64,000 nt of DNA from Litsea cubeba. Lineage: Eukaryota > Streptophyta > Magnoliopsida > Laurales > Lauraceae. Under the pieces are notes generated by a model. That model did not search any database. It saw only the letters and a program-made list of their open reading frames with translations, and had not been told where the DNA came from. The stretch is from positions 58,707,089 through 58,771,088 of the forward strand of contig CM022952.1 in NCBI GenBank assembly GCA_012931725.1, given 5' to 3'. Shown here piece after piece: positions 11,901 through 22,340 of this stretch. Each line of letters opens with the position of its first letter. Position 1 is the first letter of the stretch. The translations under genes were made by a program, and so were the position numbers.

Positions 11901-12700
11901 CTCTCACCTCCTTTTCATCAAAAGCCTTTTCAAGCCAATCTGCGTTAGCTGTATTGATCGGTATGGACTCCAAATTATCAAGAGAAGGGCGAGCTGAGAC
12001 CTCTTTAGTAAATAGGTCTTTATAAAAGGCTAACACATGGCCTGAAATTTCTTACTCTCTGATCTTCTATTTCCAGCTAGAAGTATAGAGATTCTATTCA
12101 TCCGGTTCCTATGGGAGACAAAACTGTGAAAGAATTTGGTATTCATATCCCCCTCCTTTAGCCATAGGGCTCTGGATCTCTGCCTCCTTTTAATTCCTTC
12201 TTCCCTTGCTTTACATTGGAACTTATCTTCTAACCTTTTGACGAATATTAAGATCTCTCTCTGATAGGGGCCCAATTTCTTCCTTAGAGTCAATCTCCTT
12301 GATACCATGCAATAAATCAGCCATGGCAGCCTCCACCGACTTGAAATTAGCATTTACCCAACCTTTGATATTGCCTTTAAGCTTCCAAAGCTTAGACGCT
12401 AACCTGAAAGCTGCCCAACCTTGAAACTGAAAATCAGACCTCCATGAACGAATAAGGTCAGTAAACCCCTTTTCTTCAAGCCACTTCAATTCAAAACGAA
12501 AAGGATTTGGGCCCCAATACTCCAACCTCGAGTCTAAAACAATGGGGCAGTAGATGGAAGTAGGTTTTGGAGGCACCGCTTGAAATATTTGAGGATATAA
12601 GTGAGCCCACTCCCCTGAAATCAGAAACCTATCCAAACGAGACATCATAGGTGGCACCTGGTGGTTAGACCACGTGAAAGAAGCCCTGTTTAAGAAAAGG
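8945..12700 (-). mobile_element. L1-type LINE, minus strand, 5' truncated
   Basis: On the minus strand the remnant runs from the end of the endonuclease domain (about 12700) to a 3' UTR and short A-rich tail near 8945. The 3' UTR word TATACTG...AATACAAGTTACC-like is shared, in diverged form, with the LINE tails near 13000 and 18490. The coding order is endonuclease end, reverse transcriptase, zf-RVT and RNase H. It lies head to head with a second, related LINE starting near 12700. 5' truncation is the usual outcome of LINE insertion. Confidence 0.85.
9136..12700 (-). pseudogene. LINE ORF2 remnant: endonuclease end, RT, zf-RVT, RNase H
   Basis: Pieces in different frames read in order on the minus strand. 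These are: the endonuclease end (SFTWSNHQ, SRLDRFLISGEW, 12600-12690); the linker helix region (WLEEKGFTDLIRSWRSDFQ, 12430-12490); RT motifs (LIAKKVGAESIKDFRPLSLI at 11690-11750, AQGAFVHGRQTLDG at 11565-11600, then SHLQFVNDTLLF at 11180-11215, a changed form of the FADD active site); the RT C-terminal part (KCPVEVINRIEKLQHDFLW, 10730-10790); a zf-RVT cysteine motif near 9940; and RNase H (KLNFDGSVNGNPG near 9500, GNAEADQLA near 9165). The active-site aspartate pair has become ND. Several frameshifts and stops are present, so it is dead. The RNase H domain is in this copy but I do not see it in the neighbouring LINE. Confidence 0.82.
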
Positions 12701-12819
12701 GTCTAGGGAGCTAAAGGGTCTCACATGTTCCATCAACTGTGAAAAGAACAAAAGCCGGGAAGTAGTTTCTCATACCTTAAGAAGGACCTCCAGGAGGGCA
12801 ATGGGTACCGCCACTAGTT

Positions 12820-12855
12820 ACTCATGAAGATTGTATCACTCATGAAGATTGTATC
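12820..12855 (+). repeat. 18 bp perfect tandem duplication at the LINE ORF2 start
   Basis: ACTCATGAAGATTGTATC occurs twice back to back (12820-12837 and 12838-12855). Each copy contains an ATG (12824 and 12842) in the same frame, directly before the endonuclease start SWNVWGLGN. Confidence 0.9.
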
Positions 12856-12925
12856 ATGGAACGTGTGGGGGTTGGGCAATCGTTCTAAACAGGCGATTGT
12901 TAAAGAGGTAATTCGCTCTTTTTTG

Positions 12926-13017
12926 GGGTTCTGCCCGGCCGCTTCTCAGTATAGCTCTTTTATACTGTAAAGTTTTTTTTTTTCCTATCAATACAAGTTA
13001 CCATTTCAAAAAAAAAC
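12926..13017 (+). mobile_element. Short 5'-truncated L1 tail inserted in the LINE endonuclease
   Basis: The endonuclease frame breaks after EVIRSF and resumes at DSIIKEIWGRG. The intervening DNA is an L1 3' end: TATAGCTC, TTATACTGTAAAG, AATACAAGTTACC and a terminal run of nine A. It resembles the 3' UTRs of both large LINEs. I could not define a clean target duplication. Confidence 0.7.
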
Positions 13018-16000
13018 TCTGTGCAGGATTCGATCATAAAAGAGATTTGGGGAAGGGGCAGTGTTAATTGGCGCAGTTGTGATGCAGTTGGTACGGCTGG
13101 GGGAATTCTGATCATTTGGAACGGCAGCTTATTTTCTGTTAGGGAGCATTAGGCTGGCAATTTCTCGAGGTCTGCAGTTTTGGTAGATAACGCATCAAAA
13201 GTCAGCTGGTTGGTTGCGTCGGTGTATGGTCCCACCGATAGAAGCCTCAGGGATTCATTTTTGGGGGAGCTGGATTCTATTCGAAGTTACTGGAGTGGTC
13301 CCTGGTGCTTAGGAGGGGACTGGAACGTTGTCAGATTCCCCTTTGAGAAACTAGGGGGTAGAAATACGACCTCTGATATGTTGGGTTTCTCAGAGTGGAT
13401 CAATAAGCACTTCCTTATTGATCTGCACCTTGGAGGAACTAGATTCACTTGGTCCAATCACCAATCTTCTCCTGCTATGTTGCGTTTGGACAGATTCCTC
13501 CTCTCCTGTGATTGGCTTGAGCTTTTTCCAGAAGCCTGTAAATCTGCTCTTCCGAACCCCATCTCTGATCATTGCCCAATCCATCTCAGCACTAAGTGCG
13601 ATAGATGGGGCCCAGCTCCATTTCGATTTGAATTAATGTGGCTAGAGGAGAAAATTTTCTCTGGTCTTATTAGAAGGTGGTGGCTGGATTCTATTGTGGG
13701 GGGTTGGGCTGGCTTCAGATTAGCCTCGAAACTCAAAAACCTGAAAGTCAAAATCAAGGAGTGGATCCAGCATAACTTCGGTGATGTGAAAGCGGTTAAA
13801 GCTGAAATTTTGGAAGAAATTCAAAGTCTGGACATTCAGGAAGAATCACAATCTCTTTTTGAGGACCAGATTTCTAGAAGATTAATTTTGAAAGAGAAAT
13901 TCGCAGTCAAGGTTAGCGAGGAAGAAATCAAATGGAAGCAACGATCTAGGTGCCGGTGACTTAAAGAGGGGGACAAAAACACCAAATTCTTCCATAGTTT
14001 GGCTTCAAACAGAATGAGAACTAACAGGATATCTTATCTAGTGGATGGGAGATGATCGAGGGGACATGACAAACCACATTGTTGAGTTCTTCACAGGCCT
14101 ATATTCTTGAGAGGATTGGGACAGACCCTATCTTGACAACTTGTCCCTCAATAGTCTTAGTGTTGAAAAAGCAAGTTCGATGGAAAGAGACTTTGAAGAA
14201 GAGGAAGTGCATTCAGCAGTTTTTGACCTCGGGGGAGACCAAGCACTGGGTCCGGATGGTTTCCGGATAGCTTTCTTTCAGCACTTTTGGGACATCACCA
14301 AGGTAGATATCATGGACTTCTTTAGGGAGTTCCATCAAAGGGGCAATATTTCTAAAAACATCGGAGCTTCCTTCATTGCTCTAATCCCCAAGAATAAGGG
14401 TGCAGAATATATCAAGGTTTTCAGACCAATCAGTTTGATAGGCAGTATATATAAAATTCTGACTAAAGTCTTGGCTAGTAGACTGCAAAAGGTTATGTCA
14501 TCCATTATATCTTAGTTGCAAGTGGCTTTTGTGCAAGGGAGGCAGATCTTAGATGGGCTACTCATAGCAAACGAATGTATTCATTCCAGATATAAGGAGA
14601 AATTGCTAGGCGTCCTTTGTAAACTAGATTTGGAAAAGGCCTATGATAGAGTCGATTGGAGCTTCTTTTCCTACTTGTTGACAAGAATGGGCTTCGAGGC
14701 TAGGTGGCGCAGTTGGATTTATGAGTGCGTATCCTCCGCAACGTACTCAATCCTCATTAAGGGAACGCCCATGGGCTTCTTTCAAGCTAAAAGGGGTCTT
14801 CGACAAGGTGATCCCCTCTCTCCCTTTTTGTTCGACATTGTTGTTGAAGCTCTTTGTAGAATGACCTCTGTGGCAGGCGAAGCAAATCTTATCACAGGCT
14901 TCAAACTGGTGGTCAGTGGTCCAACAATAACTCACCTTCAGTTTGTGGACGACACTATTATATTTTGTGATGCGAAGGAGGAGCAAATCAAGAATGTGGT
15001 GGCCATCCTGAGATGCTTTGAAGCAGTTTTGGGTCTTAAGGTGATATATTTTTTTAAAGTGAGCTCATTGGTATTTTTGTGGAGGATCAAATGCTTCAGG
15101 GTCTTGCTAGTATTATGGGTTGCAAGGTCGCTTCGCTTCCCCTGTCTTATCTGGGCTTGCCGCTTTGCCTTGGAAGTGTACCTAAATCAGTATGGAACCC
15201 AGTTTTGGAAAGGGTGGCTCAAATACTAGCCTCCTGGAAAGCGAAATATCTACCTTTTGGGTGTAGAATTATGCTAATCGAGTCAGCCTTAGCCAACCTG
15301 CCCTTGTACTTCATGTCTATCTTCAAATGTCCAGCTTCAGTTATCAAATGCATAGAGAAACTGCAGCGGGATTTCCTGTGGCAAGGAAAAAATAACAAGA
15401 AGAAGTACCACCTGGTCAATTGGAATTTTGTTTGCTAGCCAAAAAGGGAGGGTGGTTTGGGTTTTAGGCCTCTGGTCCAAATGAATAGAACTCTCTTTGG
15501 GAAATGGTCGTGGAAGAAAGTGGAGTGTTCTAACAGTCTTTGGAGGCAGCTTATCATGGCCAAATACAGAGTGAAGAGAAATGACTGGGAGGTCTCAGGG
15601 CCGTCATACCGATTCTCTGGTATTTCGAGAGGAATTATCTCGGTTAGAGACCCCTTTGTACCTAATGTTAAATACAAGATTTCCTCAGGGGAATATGTCT
15701 TTTTTTGGCTGGATGTCTGGGTGGGGGACAGACCTCACGCGGAGGAGTTCAATTCTCTCTTCAGATGCGCCTCTAACAAATTAGCCAAAGTCAGAGATTA
15801 CATGGAAAAGATAAATGACAATACTGTTTGGACCCTGATTTTCAGAAGACACTTACGAGAAGACGAGGAGAGTGAGCTTATGCAACTCCTAGGAGATTTG
15901 AATCAGGTTCTGGTTCTAGAAGAGGGGCTGATCGCAGGATCTGGGTTCCCTCCAAAGAAGGGATTTTCTCAGTCTCATCCTTCTTTTTGGCCATGATTGC

Positions 16001-16388
16001 TGCTTCTACCACTCACAGCCACCGCGACTTTCTTTGGAAATCAAAGGTACCCACAAGAGAGTTGGCTTTTGCTTGGCTGGTGCTTCGAGGCAGTATCTTT
16101 ACCTTCGATAATCTCCGTCGTCGTAAAGTGATAGTGGTCAATGCCTGCCCCCTTTGTTTGTCAGCTGAAGAATCAGTTGACCACCTTCTTCTGCGCTGCC
16201 CAACGGCGAATGAAATTTGGAATTCACTCTTCCAGTCTTTTGATCTTTCCTGGGTTCTCCCTTCATCCATTCGCAACCTCTTCGGAGCATGGAAGTTTGT
16301 GTTCGGTTCCCACAAAAGGAGACTGCTATGGCGTGCTTCTTTTTTTGCATCCACGTGGGCTATTTGGAAAGAAAGGAACTCGAGATGT

Positions 16389-18199
16389 TGGTATGCACCA
16401 AACAACCTAGAAATAAGTTACTAGTATGCACACAATTAAAAACTCGCAAGCGCACAAGATCACTATGTAGTGTAGTGAATTGTAAGTACGAGGTCGATCC
16501 CACGAAGACTTGTGATAAAATAATGTCAAAACTAACTAAAAATCAGAATATTAAATGGAATAATTGAATGATGAAAAGTGGAATTAAACTATTAAAAACA
16601 GTAATTTAAAGTATCAAAAGCTAATTGGAAAGTAACCTAAAAACAACTAGTATGAGAATTGAAAAACAGTAATAATGAATGAATGAACTAGGGTTTCATC
16701 TACTCCCCTAACCAATCCTATGCATGTCTCTTATTATCTTTTAATCAAAAATCAGATTTTATTGGTGACATCTATCAACCTAGACCATGGCATATGCGTC
16801 TAAATTATTATTCCCCTAAACCTAATTCATGAGTGGCATACTACATGAATTGCTCATTATGATGCAAAAACTAAGCATGGCATATGTCCTAGTCAAAACA
16901 AACATAATGCATAAAAACAATGGGAAAGATAAATGCATGAGTCTAAGCATGGCATATACTTAGATTATTCATGGTTCTAAACCCTAGATGCATAACATCA
17001 AGATCAATCAAAATTAAGTTAGCTACTCTTAAAATTAATTGAACATCACATGGTTGGCATGGCATATACACAACTCATCAATTAATAACATGGTTTAGAA
17101 TCTCAACCAATAAAACTGAAATCTGAATTAAAAGACGCCAAAAGAGACTACATAGAACTAGGCTAGGGTTTCAATTACACCCTAGCCCTAAAAAATTAGC
17201 TACTCATGTTTTTAATGAAAAATAAACTAGAAAGTAGAGTCATAAGAATAAAACTAGAAGATGATGGTGAAGTAGTGGATGGCCAGCAGCTTTTCCCCTT
17301 TATTCCTCCTCCAAAAGCTCTCCAAAGATGGCTTCAAAGATGCTCCAAAGGTGCTGTATGGCGGCTGCCTTATGGCTGGTTATATGGCTGGAATATATGG
17401 GATGAATGGTGGCTGGAAAGTGGCTTGATGGGGCTGGAAAGTACTGTTCACGTTTTTCCCTTGTATGCTATTTATAAGTCTTGAAAACAGCCCCTTTTAG
17501 CAAGTAGTTCCTTGTAGAAATAGATTTTCAACCTTCCTTATAATTAGGAAACCTAATTAGATTGAATGAGGAGTCTTCTTTCTTGTTTTAGCAAGCTTTC
17601 TAAATCTGGTCCCACTTGTATCTTCTAGAAACTTATTCACATGGACCCACAAATCTGAGATTAATTGCAAGGAATTAAATCTAAACTTTTGACATAAAAG
17701 TGGGCCCTATTTGATGCGTGTAACATAAGTGTGGGACCCCTCTTTTAGGACTTCTATCTTGACTTGAATAAGACTTGCTTTAACTTTCCTTCTTTTTCTC
17801 CTTGTTTTTCTCCATTCTTGAACTCCACTTCTAACTTGAATGAGACTTTCTAATTTCTGAAATTCTTCTATTTGTAATAGATGTGGGCCCCCTTTGGGCG
17901 TGTAACCCTAGATTGGGTTTCTTCTTTCTTTCTTTTGCTTTTCTTCTTTGATTAGAATTGTAAGTTGTCCAAATAATTAGAAAGTCTTCTTGAAATCTGG
18001 AATATCTTGAATGGGACCCACCATGGTTCTTCTTTGGGATTCACGCCCATCATCATCTTCATTAATTCCTCTCTTTTTGCTCCTTTTGACCTTAGCATAA
18101 AAATTAACAAAACTATGTAAAATCAAATAAAATAACTATGACTAGCACAAGATGAATCAAATATTAGGGCTTAGATTGCAAACAATTAAGCACTTATCA
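16389..18199 (-). mobile_element. Solo LTR, family A copy 1, 1,811 bp
   Basis: The element is flanked by GATGT at 16384-16388 and GATGT at 18200-18204. Read on the minus strand it starts TGATAAGTGCTTA and ends GGTGCATACCA, the TG...CA termini of LTR retrotransposons. No internal coding region or second LTR is present, so it is a solo LTR. It lies inside the zf-RVT end of the plus-strand LINE. Two further copies are at 31292-33066 (opposite orientation) and 44988-46818. A word GAGGTCGATCCCACGAAGA near its 3' end is conserved in all three. Confidence 0.88.
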
Positions 18200-18700
18200 G
18201 ATGTTTCCAAGGAAAATCTTCTATGCTAGCCGTTGTCATTTCTAGGTCCAGACTTATGGCTGCTTCTTGGGTATCTATTCTTTAGTAGTTCTGGGGACTG
18301 CCTATAGACACTATCATTTGTAATTGGAGGGAGGAGATTTCTTAATTTTTTGGGTGATTTGGCTCGCCTTTTTGTATAGAGCTCTCTTGTTAGGCTTGGT
18401 TTGTAGTGCTGTTTTCGTCTTTGTTTGTTATGGTTTTCTTCATTGCTTTCCAGTATTATCTCTTTCGTACTGTTTAGCCTTTGATTAATACAAGTTAACA
18501 TTAAAAGAGAAGAAGAAGCCCTGTTTAGCTGCAAGTCTAACAAACTCTGACTGTTTACCCAATCTGAAAAAGTAATATTAAAATATAATATATAAAACAT
18601 GGGATTGGACAGATTATGCAGTTTGTTTGATGGTTGAAATTTAGGTGGTCAAATCATTACACTTTTATAAAGAAAATCTTTTTATCCGAGGTGTGTGTGT

Positions 18701-18726
18701 GGGGGGGGGGGGGGGGGGGGGGGGGG
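18701..18726 (+). repeat. (GT)n followed by 26 consecutive G
   Basis: A GT run leads into 26 G. This is one of three long G homopolymers in intron 2, with 7846-7864 and 42239-42266. The surrounding 18508-18919 has no recognised feature. Confidence 0.9.
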
Positions 18727-18934
18727 ACAAATAGTGATAAAGTTTTCATGGTTCAGAAATTGAGACATTATCTCACAAACAAAAAAGGAAAAAAGAAAAA
18801 AAAAAGACTACTCTTTAATTCAATGCTCTTTGGTTCTTAATGCCAATTTGTTATCATAAGAATTGTATAAGAATGAATCTTTTTTTGGAGTAGAGAACTT
18901 TTCTTAATCACTACTCCTAAGACATGCTCTATTT

Positions 18935-18956
18935 TTTTTTTTTTTTTTGAGACGGT
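18935..18956 (-). mobile_element. Micro-retroinsertion: A tail with 15 bp target duplication
   Basis: AGACATGCTCTATTT occurs at 18920-18934 and again at 18957-18971. Between them is only a T run followed by GAGACGGT. On the minus strand this is eight unique bases plus a poly-A tail, the signature of an extremely truncated LINE or SINE insertion. Confidence 0.75.
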
Positions 18957-19677
18957 AGACATGCTCTATTTAATAACTATGCGTGCAATGTTTATTGACT
19001 ATGGATTGTTTTATCTTTGTTATTTTATGAATTGATGCTTTTAATTAATATTGGTAGAGAAGTGCATTACAATCTGGGACTGAAGCAACACAACAACTTG
19101 AGTAAACTACATAATATTGTAACATAGGGTAAAAGTCTCTGAAGAGCAATTCCTGTCTATAAACATCTTGCTTTGCGCGTGGATAATCACAACCTATTTG
19201 GTATGTGCCTTTATCTTGTATCCTCCATAGTTGCCAATTCTGTTTTGGTCTGACTGGAATTGGCTAGAACATTCCAGTTTTGGCCTGGGTCAGAATGGAA
19301 TGCCTCCCGAAAGATTCTGGTTCCACTTCTAGCCCATTCTAGTAATTCTAGGCCTAATACAACCCCAATTCTAGTACAATTCCTGCTCATTTCAGATGGA
19401 ATAAAATGCCCCCAAAAAATTCATTTTATTATGTTTATTAAGTAGTTTCAATAAGCTTACGTGTTTCATACTTTCATTTATAAATATAGTGAAAACTAGA
19501 AAAATAGTCACTTGTAAATTACAAATTAAATTAAATGATGTAAATTGCATTTTTAGTTTCATAATAATACTCTGAAGCTATGGGAGAGAGTAGTTGAGCA
19601 AAATACTTAGAAGACCAAAATATCTGAAAATCAATTTGGTTTTATGCTAGGGAGGTTTACTATGGAAGCTATCTTCT

Positions 19678-19720
19678 TCTTCTTTTTTTGAATGGCTACT
19701 TTTATTAAAGAAAAGCAACC
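19678..19720 (-). mobile_element. 43 bp L1 tail with 16 bp target duplication inside the RTE copy
   Basis: ATGGAAGCTATCTTCT occurs at 19662-19677 and 19721-19736. The 43 bp between them read, on the minus strand, as an L1 3' end (AATAAAAGTAGCCATTC followed by seven A). Confidence 0.85.
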
Positions 19721-19723
19721 ATG

Positions 19724-20020
19724 GAAGCTATCTTCTCGCTTAGGCAATTAATGGAAAGATATTAAGCGAGAGGGAAAATCTGCATATGGTATTTACTATT
19801 TATCGATCTAGGAAAATTTACAACAGGGTACCTAGAGATTTAATTTGACGGGTTTTAAATAAAAAGAATGTTCGATGAAGTTATCTTCTCACTTATGCAA
19901 TTAATGGAAAAATATTGAGTGAGGAAAAATCTGCATATGGTATTCATCAATCTAGAAAAAGTTTACAACAGGGTACCTAGATATTTAATTTGATGGGTTT
20001 TAAATAAAAAGAATGTTCTA
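19724..20020 (+). repeat. Tandem duplication of about 150 bp inside the RTE copy
   Basis: Units 19724-19876 and 19877-20020 both start GAAG(C/T)TATCTTCTC and end TAAATAAAAAGAATGTTC. They share AATCTGCATATGGTAT and TTTACAACAGGGTACCTAG. The 9 bp length difference and scattered changes show that the duplication is not new. Confidence 0.85.
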
Positions 20021-20047
20021 AGAAGTTACATTGAAATTATTAAAAAC

Positions 20048-20980
20048 ATGTATCAAGGAGTGGTAACGGGTGTGAGAACTGCCCGTGGAGAGACATGTGA
20101 GTTCCCAGTGACCATAGGTTTGCATCACTGGTCAGCCCTAAGTCCTTATATCTTTGCACTAATTGTGGATGAGTTAACTGCTCTTATTCAAGAGGAGGTA
20201 CCTTGGTGTGTGTTGTTTGCAGATGATATAGTGTTGGTGGATGAATCAAGAGATGATGTGAATGCAAAACTTGAGAGATGGCCGGAGACTTTAGAATCTG
20301 AAGATTTTAAAATAAGTCGTACAAAGACAGAATATGGATTGCAACTTCAATGGGAATATATAAAGAGCTGAAACTACTGTGAGAATTGAAGTCTAGGAGA
20401 TGCCACAAAGGGATTTTTTTTGTTACCTTGGCTCGATAATTAGTTAAGGATGGGGAGATTGATGAATATGCCGAACATAGGATAAAAGCAAGATAGTTGA
20501 AGTGGAGACTTACTTTTGGAGTGTTTTATGAATGCCAACAACATTAAAGGGGAATTTTTATAGGACAACGATTAGACTATGACATATGAAGTAGAATGTT
20601 GGCCAATCAAGAAGCAACATATGCACAAAATGGATGCATCAGATATGAGAATGTTGAGGTGGATGTATGGTAAAACTAAAGAGAAGAAAATTAGAAATTA
20701 GTGCTTTCGAGAGCATTTAGGGGTAGCATCAATAGAGGATAAAATTAGAGAAACCCTTTTGAGATGGTTTGGGCATGTCCAACGCACGCCGGCAACGGTA
20801 CCAGTAAGGAGAAGTTTGGCTATACAGGTTGATGGCCCACCAAGGGAAATGGGTAGGCCGAAGAGGATATGGATGGATGTAGTAAAAATAGATCTGATTG
20901 TGGATTTGGCTCAGGATAGATTGGAATTGAGAAACATAATTCATGTAGCCGACCCCAACATAGTTGGGACAAGTCTTTGA
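20048..20980 (+). pseudogene. RTE reverse transcriptase fragment
   Basis: The fragment reads [20 protein letters not shown], then [35 protein letters not shown] and SRTKTEYG. After frameshifts it continues with WMYGKT-like and RWFGHVQRTPATVPVRRS, and ends IHVADPN. FADD is the catalytic centre (about 20218) and is intact. The conserved GLHQGSALSP motif reads [10 protein letters not shown], so residues next to the active site are changed. Stops between about 20371 and 20759 separate the RT core from the C-terminal part. It is a dead copy. Confidence 0.85.
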
Positions 20981-21281
20981 TGATGATGATGCATTTTTAG
21001 TTTCAGTTTTGTATTCTGTTATTTTTCAATTTTCAATTTTAGGTATTCTTTTAGATCTTTCATTTTCCCCCTCTTTTTCGGAACGGAATACCGGAATTGA
21101 TTGGAACGTTGGAGCGTTCTGCTACAAGGCCAAATTGGAACGGGGACCGGAACGGAATTGACAGCTGTGGTATCCTCATGACAACATTGCTCTAAACTCA
21201 GTCCAGTGCTTACTTCTTGTGACATTCTCTTCTTTTACCATGGGAGCATTTTTGTAATTTGGTAGGCGATCCTGGAGAAAT

Positions 21282-22050
21282 TTAAGTTTGTCTTTTCATA
21301 GTCTTGTTCAAGTATCTAGAGTACATCTTGTTCAAATTCTCCATACTGTTATGTTGGAGGGTGATTCTTTATGTGCGATATGTTGGGCTTCTGGCAGAAA
21401 CAAGCCTACATGGAGATCAGCGGATGTGGTGGAAGAAATTTGGGGCCTAGCTAGACACGCTGGGGACTGATTCTGCCATGTTAAGTGTAGCACGAATTCT
21501 GTGGTGGATTGGCTAAAGAGGAGGTTAGAAAATAGAGTTTGTTCCTTTTTAATGAGAGACAACTCCATCCTTAACTATAAGGGCATGCATGTTTAGCAAG
21601 TGGTAAAGTTGACCTAGATGTGACATTTTCTCCCTTTGCCATGTTCGGTTAAAAAAAAGAGTGGAGAAGTAAACAACCACCACCCACTTTACCACAAAAC
21701 TTACCAGCTGTCCCTTTTTTCTACCTTATGAAACTAAAGTAAAGTGTGGTAAAATAAACCCAAAAAGCAAAAAATGCCTACTTTACCACTCTCTTACTGA
21801 CACTTTACTTTACCTCATTCTAAACAAACATTAACATTACTTCACCACACACTTTATCTCACCTTACTTTATCTCACTGTCACCATTAATGTGACATTTA
21901 CTTCACCTTTACTATACCACACATGTAAACAAACATGCGCTAGGTGCTTTATTGATTCTTGACGGTTTTCTCTTGTTTCCTTGTCACCTCCTACACTGTT
22001 TTTGCTCCTTAGTTAATAGGAATTATTATTTCCAAAAAAAGTAAAAAAGT
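21282..22050 (+). mobile_element. L1 LINE 3' remnant with RNase H, split by a MITE
   Basis: The remnant reads TVMLEGDSLCAICWASGRN, then RSADVVEEIWGLARHAGD, and after a stop NSVVDWLKRR. This matches the C-terminal RNase H domain of plant L1 elements (EGDS and N-S-V-D-WL motifs). The 3' UTR resumes after the MITE at about 21944 and ends near 22050 after GGAATTATTATTTCC and A-rich DNA. It is strongly 5' truncated. Confidence 0.7.
21581..21940. mobile_element. Tourist-like MITE, 360 bp, inside the LINE remnant
   Basis: The left end GGGCATGCATGTTTAGCAAG and the inverted right end GCGCATGTTTGTTTACATG are related terminal repeats, both followed by GTGGTA and GTAAAG-like words. The flanks are TAA (21578-21580) and TAG (21941-21943), an imperfect 3 bp duplication as for PIF/Harbinger-derived MITEs. 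There is no coding capacity; the interior is built from repeats of ACTTTACC and its complement. Confidence 0.72.
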
Positions 22051-22340
22051 AAAACATGAAGGCATATAGGGCTCCTCTTCAGGCCTATAACCTTACGTAG
22101 GGCCTATGTAGCTGTAGGTGGTTATTCCCATTGTAATATTCTTCCTTGTGTTGAGTGAAGTATTCATGTCTTCTTCATTTTGTATTTTTTCTCATTCTGA
22201 GGGTGTGGTCTCGTGTCTTTACAATCTTGGCATGTGGTCTGGGGTATCTCGCTACATTTGAAGAATGTCAAATTCTTTTAATGGTTTCAGAGCTACATTG
22301 CTATCTAACTTGAGTTTGCTTTTTGGAGGAGTGTGTTTTT

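Larger units (their letters stand above)
12842..18290 (+). pseudogene. LINE ORF2: endonuclease, reverse transcriptase, zf-RVT
   Basis: This resembles plant L1 ORF2, the enzyme that nicks target DNA and copies the element RNA. The endonuclease begins MKIVSWNVWGLGN and, after the inserted L1 tail, continues through VASVYGPTDR, GGDWNVVRF, TRFTWSNHQ and SDHCPIHL (13060-13580). RT motifs follow: DQALGPDGF (14240), FRPISLIGSIYKI (14420), AFVQGRQILDG (14525), LEKAYDRVDW (14630), GLRQGDPLSPFLF (14800) and LQFVDDTIIFCD, with an intact DD pair at about 14945. Next come SYLGLPL, the DFLWQGK region and a zf-RVT motif CPLC...HLLLRC (16145-16200). In-frame stops near 13150, 13958, 14055, 14513 and 15437 and several frameshifts break it. 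No RNase H domain is seen. Confidence 0.85.
12700..18507 (+). mobile_element. L1-type LINE, plus strand, split by a solo LTR
   Basis: The element starts between about 12700 and 12820, encodes endonuclease, RT and zf-RVT, and is interrupted at 16384-16388 by a 1.8 kb solo LTR. It resumes at 18200 and ends in a 3' UTR with CTTTCGTACTG and AATACAAGTTAACATTAAAA near 18507. A short tail of another L1 copy is inserted at about 12926-13017. When the solo LTR and one copy of its duplication are skipped, the protein frame after WAIWKERNSR continues for about 26 codons to MAASWVSIL, which confirms the join. Confidence 0.85.
19562..20992 (+). mobile_element. RTE-type LINE, 5' truncated, with 15 bp target duplication
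   Basis: GCATTTTTAGTTTCA is present at 19547-19561 and at 20993-21007. The element ends in a short GAT repeat (GATGATGATGAT), the usual 3' end of plant RTE LINEs, preceded by GACCCCAACATAGTTGGGA. It is inserted in the hAT element. A 43 bp L1 tail and a 150 bp internal duplication lie in its first 460 bp. Confidence 0.88.
19226..21169 (+). mobile_element. Non-autonomous hAT element, 1,944 bp, holding an RTE LINE
   Basis: A perfect 8 bp duplication GTATCCTC lies at 19218-19225 and 21170-21177. The ends are inverted: CATAGTTGCCAATTCTGTT on the left and, reverse-complemented, CACAGCTGTCAATTCCGTT on the right, a typical hAT terminus. Subterminal GGAACGGAA and GGAATT words recur at both ends. No transposase is present. 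Most of its length is an inserted RTE element (19562-20992); without it the hAT was about 0.5 kb, the size of a small non-autonomous element. Confidence 0.88.

Noticed and set aside
22284..22295. TGGTTTCAGAGC as a plus-strand primer-binding site
   Set aside because: One mismatch to the tRNA-Met site, no TG...CA LTR end directly before it, and it lies beside a minus-strand Copia element.
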